Source of the DNA: Paucibacter sp. KBW04
GTDB lineage: Bacteria; Pseudomonadota; Gammaproteobacteria; Burkholderiales; Burkholderiaceae_C
Length of the DNA: 64,000 nucleotides
Reading direction: 5' to 3'
Assembly (NCBI RefSeq): GCF_003852425.1
Contig: NZ_QAJN01000006.1
Location: 62,368 to 126,367 of the forward strand
In this document: piece after piece, positions 59,480 to 64,000 of the stretch
How positions within the stretch are numbered: the first letter of the stretch is position 1
Layout of the letters: every line of letters begins with the position of its first letter
Position numbers and translations under genes: made by a program
The notes under the pieces: generated by a model
Seen by the model: the letters and a program-made list of their open reading frames with translations, nothing else
The model's database searches: none
Told to the model about the DNA's origin: nothing

Positions 59480-60646
59480 TCAGCTGTTCTTGAAGGGGTA
59501 GATGGTCACGCCCTGCACCACGCGATTGACGGTGCCGCCGGGGAAGGGGTTATCTGGCGTACCGCCCACCGCGACCGAGCGATGCAGCGCGTACTGCTGG
59601 GCCAGCAAGAGGCCCAGCAAGGCCTGCCAAGCATCACCACCAGCCAGCGAAGGCAGGCAGAAATCGGGCGCAGCAAAGCCTGCCTGATCGGGGCCCAGGG
59701 CCAGCACCTCACCGGCCACGCCATCGCGCCGCAGCTCGTCCAGCAGGTCTTGCTGATAACGGCGAGCATGCGCGTCACCGCTGGTGTAGAGCAGGACCAA
59801 GGTCTCGGCATTGAGCAAGGACTTGGGGCCATGGCGGAAGCCCAGCGAGGTGTCGGCAAAGGCGACGACCCGGCCGGCCGTCAGCTCCAGCAGCTTGAGC
59901 GCGCTTTCCTTGGCGATGGCGGCCATGGGGCCGTCGCCCAGGAACACCACCCGCTGGCGCTCCGACAAGGCCAGGCGCGCCAGGCGTTCGGCCGTGGCCT
60001 GCAGGACTTGCTCGCCCTGCTCGGCCAAGGCCAGCAGACGCTGCTCGCGCAGCGGCCAGGGTTCGGCGCAGAACACGGCCAGCGCGCTCAGCAGCATGGC
60101 GCTGAAACTGCTGGTCATGGCGAAGCCGCGATCGCAGCTGCCGGCGGGCATCAGCAGGTTCAAGGTGTCGGCCTGACCCTGCCCCTCGCGATACAAGGCG
60201 CCCTGCTCGTTGCAGGTGATGTTGAGAAAGCCGCAGCCGCTGACCTGCTCGCGCAGCAGCTGCACGGCGGCCAGGCTCTCGGGGCTGTTGCCGCTGCGCG
60301 CGAAGGACACCAGCAGCGTGGGCCGCTCGCGCTTGAGGTAGAGCTTGGGATGGGTCAGCAAGCTGGTGGTGGCGATGGCGCGCACCTCGCAAGGCCATGG
60401 GTGATTGACCTCGTCCGCCACTGCCTCGCCGATGAAGGCCGAGCTGCCCGCGCCGGTGAAGATGAGGAGGCTGTCGGCCGCATGCAGCCAGTGCTGCAGA
60501 AAGCCGTCGATCTCGCTCTGCCGGGCGGCCAGGCTCGCGATCAGCTCGCGCCAGAGGCGGGGCTGATGGGCGATCTCCTCGGCGGTGTGCAGGCCGCTGA
60601 GGGCCTGCCATTGCGCGAGGCTGCGGGTCAGAAGAGGAAGGCTCAT
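59480..60646 (-). CDS. agaS: Galactosamine-6-phosphate deaminase/isomerase, SIS domain
   Basis: From ATG 60646 the protein has 388 residues; ATG 60679 is also possible and neither has a clear Shine-Dalgarno. It has two SIS domains with LIFTGAGSSAFIGEAVADEV, LLVSFARSGNSPESLAAVQL, SCDRGFAMTSSFSAMLLSAL, ELTAGRVVAFADTSLGFRHG and the ending TVNRVVQGVTIYPF. All follow E. coli AgaS closely. AgaS converts galactosamine-6-P to tagatose-6-P and ammonia. A glucosamine-6-P role, as in some NagB-II proteins of this fold, is the alternative. Confidence 0.9.
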   Translation of the reverse strand: MSLPLLTRSLAQWQALSGLHTAEEIAHQPRLWRELIASLAARQSEIDGFLQHWLHAADSLLIFTGAGSSAFIGEAVADEVNHPWPCEVRAIATTSLLTHPKLYLKRERPTLLVSFARSGNSPESLAAVQLLREQVSGCGFLNITCNEQGALYREGQGQADTLNLLMPAGSCDRGFAMTSSFSAMLLSALAVFCAEPWPLREQRLLALAEQGEQVLQATAERLARLALSERQRVVFLGDGPMAAIAKESALKLLELTAGRVVAFADTSLGFRHGPKSLLNAETLVLLYTSGDAHARRYQQDLLDELRRDGVAGEVLALGPDQAGFAAPDFCLPSLAGGDAWQALLGLLLAQQYALHRSVAVGGTPDNPFPGGTVNRVVQGVTIYPFKNS

Positions 60647-60716
60647 GGTGGAAGGCGATGAAGAAGGAGTCAGAAACATAGGTGGGAGCAAAGCAGGTGT
60701 TCTTCTTGCAATGGAT

Positions 60717-61706
60717 TCAGTGCTGGTCGCGACCTTGCTTGAGTTGATCCAGGGCCACGGCGATCAGCAAGATGCCGCCGCGCACCACGTATTGGTAGAA
60801 GGCATCGATATTGAGCAGGTTCATCGCGTTCTGCACCGTGCCCATGATGAGCACGCCGATCAGCATGCCGAAGATGGAGGCGCGCCCGCCCATCAGCGAG
60901 ACGCCACCCAGCACGCAGGCCGAGATGACGTTGAGCTCAAAGCCCTGGGCCGCATTGGGCTGGCCGCTGGTGATGCGCGAGGCCAGGATGATGCCGGCCG
61001 CAGCCGCCACCAGGCCTTGCACCAAAAAGATGGTGACCCGCAGGCGCGCCACCGGAATGCCGGCCAGGCGGGCGGCCTCGGGGTTGCCGCCTATGGCCAA
61101 GGTGTTGCGGCCGTAGACCGTGCGATTGAGCAACAGGCCGAACACCAGCACGCACAAGCCCATGATCCACACCGGCAGGGGCACGCCGAGGAAGAACTCG
61201 CTGCCCAGGGCAAAGAAGTCATCACGAACAATGCCCACGGCCTGGCCGCCCGAGGTGATGAAGGCCAGGCCGCGCACGATCTCCATGCTGGCCAGGGTGG
61301 CGATCAAGGCGTTGATGCGCAGCTTGGCGATCAAAAGGCCGTTGACCATGCCGATCAGGGCGCCAGCGGCCAAGGCGGCCGCCACGCCGAGGGCGATGCT
61401 GTCACTGCTGTTGATGACCACGGCGCAGATCACGCCGGACAGGGCGACGGTGGAGCCGATGGAGAGGTCGAAATCGCGCGAGGCCAGGCAGAAGGTCATG
61501 GCGCAAGCCACCATGCCGATCTGCGAGACCGAGAGCGCCAGGCCGATCAGATTGGGCACGCTGAGGAAGTAGTCCACGCTCAGGCTCAGGGCGGTGAACA
61601 AGGCCAGAAAGACCAGGGTCAGGCTGTGCTCCTGCAGGCGCGCGAAGCGCGGGCCGGCCGGGGCCGCGTGGGCCCCGGGGGAGGGAGATGAAGAAGTGGT
61701 CGTCAT
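60717..61706 (-). CDS. Sugar ABC transporter permease (RbsC/AraH type)
   Basis: From ATG 61706 the protein has 329 residues with eight to ten hydrophobic segments and the BPD-type-2 phrases: CLASRDFDLSIGSTVALSGV, NALIATLASMEIVRGLAFI, NTLAIGGNPEAARLAGIPV and VLGGVSLMGGRASIFGMLIG. It forms the membrane channel of the importer with the ATPase and binding protein encoded upstream. The phrase order is most like AraH. The substrate is inferred to be the amino sugar handled by the downstream enzymes. Confidence 0.92.
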   Translation of the reverse strand: MTTTSSSPSPGAHAAPAGPRFARLQEHSLTLVFLALFTALSLSVDYFLSVPNLIGLALSVSQIGMVACAMTFCLASRDFDLSIGSTVALSGVICAVVINSSDSIALGVAAALAAGALIGMVNGLLIAKLRINALIATLASMEIVRGLAFITSGGQAVGIVRDDFFALGSEFFLGVPLPVWIMGLCVLVFGLLLNRTVYGRNTLAIGGNPEAARLAGIPVARLRVTIFLVQGLVAAAAGIILASRITSGQPNAAQGFELNVISACVLGGVSLMGGRASIFGMLIGVLIMGTVQNAMNLLNIDAFYQYVVRGGILLIAVALDQLKQGRDQH

Positions 61707-61746
61707 CGCTGAAATCTGCCGTGTTTGATTTGCTTTGTTGGGAATA

Positions 61747-63255
61747 TCAATGCCGGGCAGCGCCCTGGCCATCGGGGAAAGCCAAGTGCAGCACCGCCGC
61801 CTCGCTGGCCTCGCTGCGCGCCAACTCGCCAACGATGGCGCCCTCGCGCATCACCAGCACCCGGTCCGCCAGGCCCAGCACCTCGCTGAGTTCGCTGGAG
61901 ACCATCACGACGCTGACGCCGCTCTCGGCCAGCTCTTGCAGCAGCTCGTAGATCTCGCGCTTGGCACCCACATCGATGCCGCGGGTGGGCTCGTCGATGA
62001 TGAGTACCCGCAAGGCCCGCTCGGCCAGCCAGCGCGCCAGAATCACCTTCTGCTGATTGCCGCCCGAGAGGCGCTGCACCTCTTGCTGCGGCCCGGCCGT
62101 GCGTATGCCCAGCTTACGGATGAAGGCATTGGCCAGCTCGCGCTCCTGCGTCGGCGCGGTGACGAAGCCGCCCAGGTGGCCACCGTGGCGGCGGCAGCTG
62201 ATATTGATGTTCTCCTCCACCGAACGGCCGGTGAGGATGCCATCTTCCTTGCGGTCCTCGGGGCATAACATCAAGCCCGCCTGGATGCAGCTTCTGATCT
62301 CGGGGCGCAAATCCTGGCCGTCCAGCCGCAAGCGGCCGGCCGTGGCGGCATCGGCGCCAAAGATGGCGCGCATCAGCTCGCTGCGGCCCGCGCCCACCAG
62401 GCCAAAAAAGCCCAGGATCTCGCCACGCCGCACGCTGAACGTGGCGGGCTGCGGCAGCTGCGCGCTGCACAAGCCCTGCACCTCCAGGCGCACAGGGCCG
62501 ATCTCGCGCGGCCGCCAGCCGTAGACGTCATCGATCTCGCGCCCCACCATGGCTTGCACCAGGGCGGCACGCCCGATCTCGGCCAGGCTCTCAAACTCGG
62601 CCACCACCCGGCCATCGCGCAAGACGCTGGCGCTGTCGCAGAGGCGAAAGATTTCGTCCATGCGGTGCGAGACGTAGATGATGATCTTGCCCGCCTCGCG
62701 CAACTCGCCCACCAGGCGGAACAGCTGCTCGGCCTCGCGGTGGGAGAGCGAGCTGGTGGGTTCGTCCAGGGCGATCACTTGGGCATCGCGCAGCAAGGCC
62801 TTGCAGATCTCCACCATTTGGCGCTGGCCGGTGGACAGCTCCCGCAATTTGGCCTTCAGGTCCAAGCCAATGCCCATGGCTTGCAGGCGCTCACCCAAGT
62901 CGGCCGCCGCCCGGGCGGGCTGCACAAAACCCCAGCGGCTGGGCATGCGGCCCAGCAAGAGGTTTTCCAGCACCGTCATTTCGGGCACGTATTGCAACTC
63001 CTGGTGAATCACGGCGATGCCGCGCTCCAAGGCATCGGCGGCACTGCTCAGGCGCAAGACCTGACCCCCAAGCCGCAGCTCGCCGCCATCGGGTGCCAGA
63101 TCGCCGCTGAGGATTTTCAGCAAGGTGCTTTTGCCCGCGCCGTTCTCACCCATCAGGGCGTGGACGCGGCCGGGGCGCAGCTGCAGGTCCACCCCCGCCA
63201 GCGCGCGCACGCCAGGGAAGGATTTGCTGATGCCGCGAAATTCAAGCGTATTCAT
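61747..63255 (-). CDS. Sugar ABC transporter ATP-binding protein, double domain (AraG/RbsA type)
   Basis: From ATG 63255 the protein has 502 residues and two ABC domains. The first has Walker [15 protein letters not shown], signature [16 protein letters not shown] and Walker [17 protein letters not shown]. The second has the degenerate Walker [17 protein letters not shown], signature [15 protein letters not shown] and [15 protein letters not shown]. This asymmetry is normal for the family. It starts 22 bp after the binding-protein gene. Confidence 0.93.
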   Translation of the reverse strand: MNTLEFRGISKSFPGVRALAGVDLQLRPGRVHALMGENGAGKSTLLKILSGDLAPDGGELRLGGQVLRLSSAADALERGIAVIHQELQYVPEMTVLENLLLGRMPSRWGFVQPARAAADLGERLQAMGIGLDLKAKLRELSTGQRQMVEICKALLRDAQVIALDEPTSSLSHREAEQLFRLVGELREAGKIIIYVSHRMDEIFRLCDSASVLRDGRVVAEFESLAEIGRAALVQAMVGREIDDVYGWRPREIGPVRLEVQGLCSAQLPQPATFSVRRGEILGFFGLVGAGRSELMRAIFGADAATAGRLRLDGQDLRPEIRSCIQAGLMLCPEDRKEDGILTGRSVEENINISCRRHGGHLGGFVTAPTQERELANAFIRKLGIRTAGPQQEVQRLSGGNQQKVILARWLAERALRVLIIDEPTRGIDVGAKREIYELLQELAESGVSVVMVSSELSEVLGLADRVLVMREGAIVGELARSEASEAAVLHLAFPDGQGAARH

Positions 63256-63277
63256 GACCACGGGCTCCGCCCCAGGC

Positions 63278-64000
63278 TCAGAGGCCCAGACGGGCACGCA
63301 CCTGCTTGAGATTGGCGCGGTCCGCCACCTCGCCGCTGGTCAGGGTCAGGAGCGCCGGGGCCTGGCCGTCCTTGATCCAGCGGTACATGGCGAGGGCCGT
63401 GTCGTAGCCATGGCGACGCGGGCTCAGCATCACGGTGGCGACGAAGCCGGTGGCTTCGGCCTTGGCGAATTCATTGGCCGCCGCCGCGCTGCCGCCAATG
63501 CCAGCGCCGATGAATTTGTCGGCGCGCAAGCCCTTGCCCTCGGCGGCTCGCACCGCACCCAAGACCAACTCGTCGTTAGGACCGAAGGCGATCCACTGCT
63601 TGAACTGGGGCTTTTGCGTCAGCACGATGGCGCTGGCGTTGAAGGCGTTCTCCACATCCGCCTTGGGGGCGGGCGCGCTGAAGATCTGCGTTGCGGGCAG
63701 GCCGGCTTGGGTGAGCACGGCCGTCGCGCCATCGGTGCGTTCCTTGGAGGTGGCCAGCTGATCGTAGGTGACGCGGATGGCGCCCACATCTTTCAGCGCC
63801 CAGCCCCGCTTCTTGATCTCGGCCAGCAAGGCCTGGCCCACCTGCTCGCCGATGGCGCGGGCCGACACGCCCACATAAGGCACTTGCGCCATCACCTGGC
63901 CGGCCCCGTTGACCAAGCGGTCATCCACCGTCAAGAGCTTGAGCCCGGCTTGGCGGGCACGCGCCACCAGGGCCGGGCCCAGCTTCACATCGGGCACGCA
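63278..64000 (-). CDS. Periplasmic sugar-binding protein of ABC importer, AraF-like (3' part)
   Basis: The frame is open from the window end (64000) to the stop at 63278, giving the last 240 residues; the start lies outside. [60 protein letters not shown] and [20 protein letters not shown] match the periplasmic-binding-protein type I fold, AraF branch. It is the first visible gene of the eight-gene amino-sugar operon. Confidence 0.9.
   Translation of the reverse strand, partial: CVPDVKLGPALVARARQAGLKLLTVDDRLVNGAGQVMAQVPYVGVSARAIGEQVGQALLAEIKKRGWALKDVGAIRVTYDQLATSKERTDGATAVLTQAGLPATQIFSAPAPKADVENAFNASAIVLTQKPQFKQWIAFGPNDELVLGAVRAAEGKGLRADKFIGAGIGGSAAAANEFAKAEATGFVATVMLSPRRHGYDTALAMYRWIKDGQAPALLTLTSGEVADRANLKQVRARLGL

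Overview
The window is about 64 kb of GC-rich DNA, roughly 65% by eye. It comes from a Gram-negative, almost certainly a betaproteobacterium of the order Burkholderiales, most like the Roseateles/Paucibacter group of Sphaerotilaceae. The basis is a Burkholderiales-type porin, czcI-like and CzcCBA-like metal genes, TonB receptors of the Xanthomonas/Caulobacter carbohydrate type, and dense genes with ATGA overlaps. I see no rRNA, tRNA, CRISPR array or insertion sequence.

Layout. 0-3.4 kb: end of a porin, a TMEM175-type channel, a PQQ-like beta-propeller protein and KDG kinase. 3.4-9.8 kb: a minus-strand operon of cytoplasmic GH20 beta-hexosaminidase plus a complete sugar ABC importer, every junction an ATGA overlap. 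9.9-13.2 kb: a D-amino-acid module (RidA, D-serine dehydratase-like enzyme, D-aminoacylase). 13.2-26.6 kb: two TonB-dependent receptors, a GH19 chitinase lipoprotein, a lactonase-like propeller, a GntR regulator, and three related QseB/PmrA-type two-component loci. One of these loci has lost most of its response regulator and another has lost its kinase. 26.6-32.5 kb: LysR, a DUF1127 protein, AMP nucleosidase, a diguanylate cyclase, a GNAT and a REC-GGDEF protein. 32.5-37.8 kb: a giant 7-PAS hybrid histidine kinase. 38-50.2 kb: two divergent metal/copper operons (czcI-czcC-194aa-czcB-czcA, and TolC/multicopper oxidase/cupredoxin/DUF411/CusF). 50.2-55.2 kb: a single-gene insertion carrying a 1423-residue NACHT-like NTPase with a C-terminal nuclease-like motif. 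55.2-64 kb: an amino-sugar operon (AraFGH-type ABC importer, agaS, ROK kinase, kbaZ, agaR, nagA).

How it fits together. Chitinase, TonB receptors, ABC importers, hexosaminidase and the aga/nag enzymes form a plausible route from chitin-like or other amino-sugar polymers in the medium to central metabolism. Several of these promoters share a hidden signal: hexamers resembling CTTAAG repeated every 11 bp. In the clearest cases a -10-like hexamer follows about 10 nt after the last repeat. This is the site expected for the PmrA/QseB-type regulators encoded here, and it suggests one autoregulated regulon.

The most notable items are the phased-box regulon, the in-frame-deleted response regulator, the mosaic TonB receptor with an AT-rich centre, and the NACHT-nuclease candidate defence gene.
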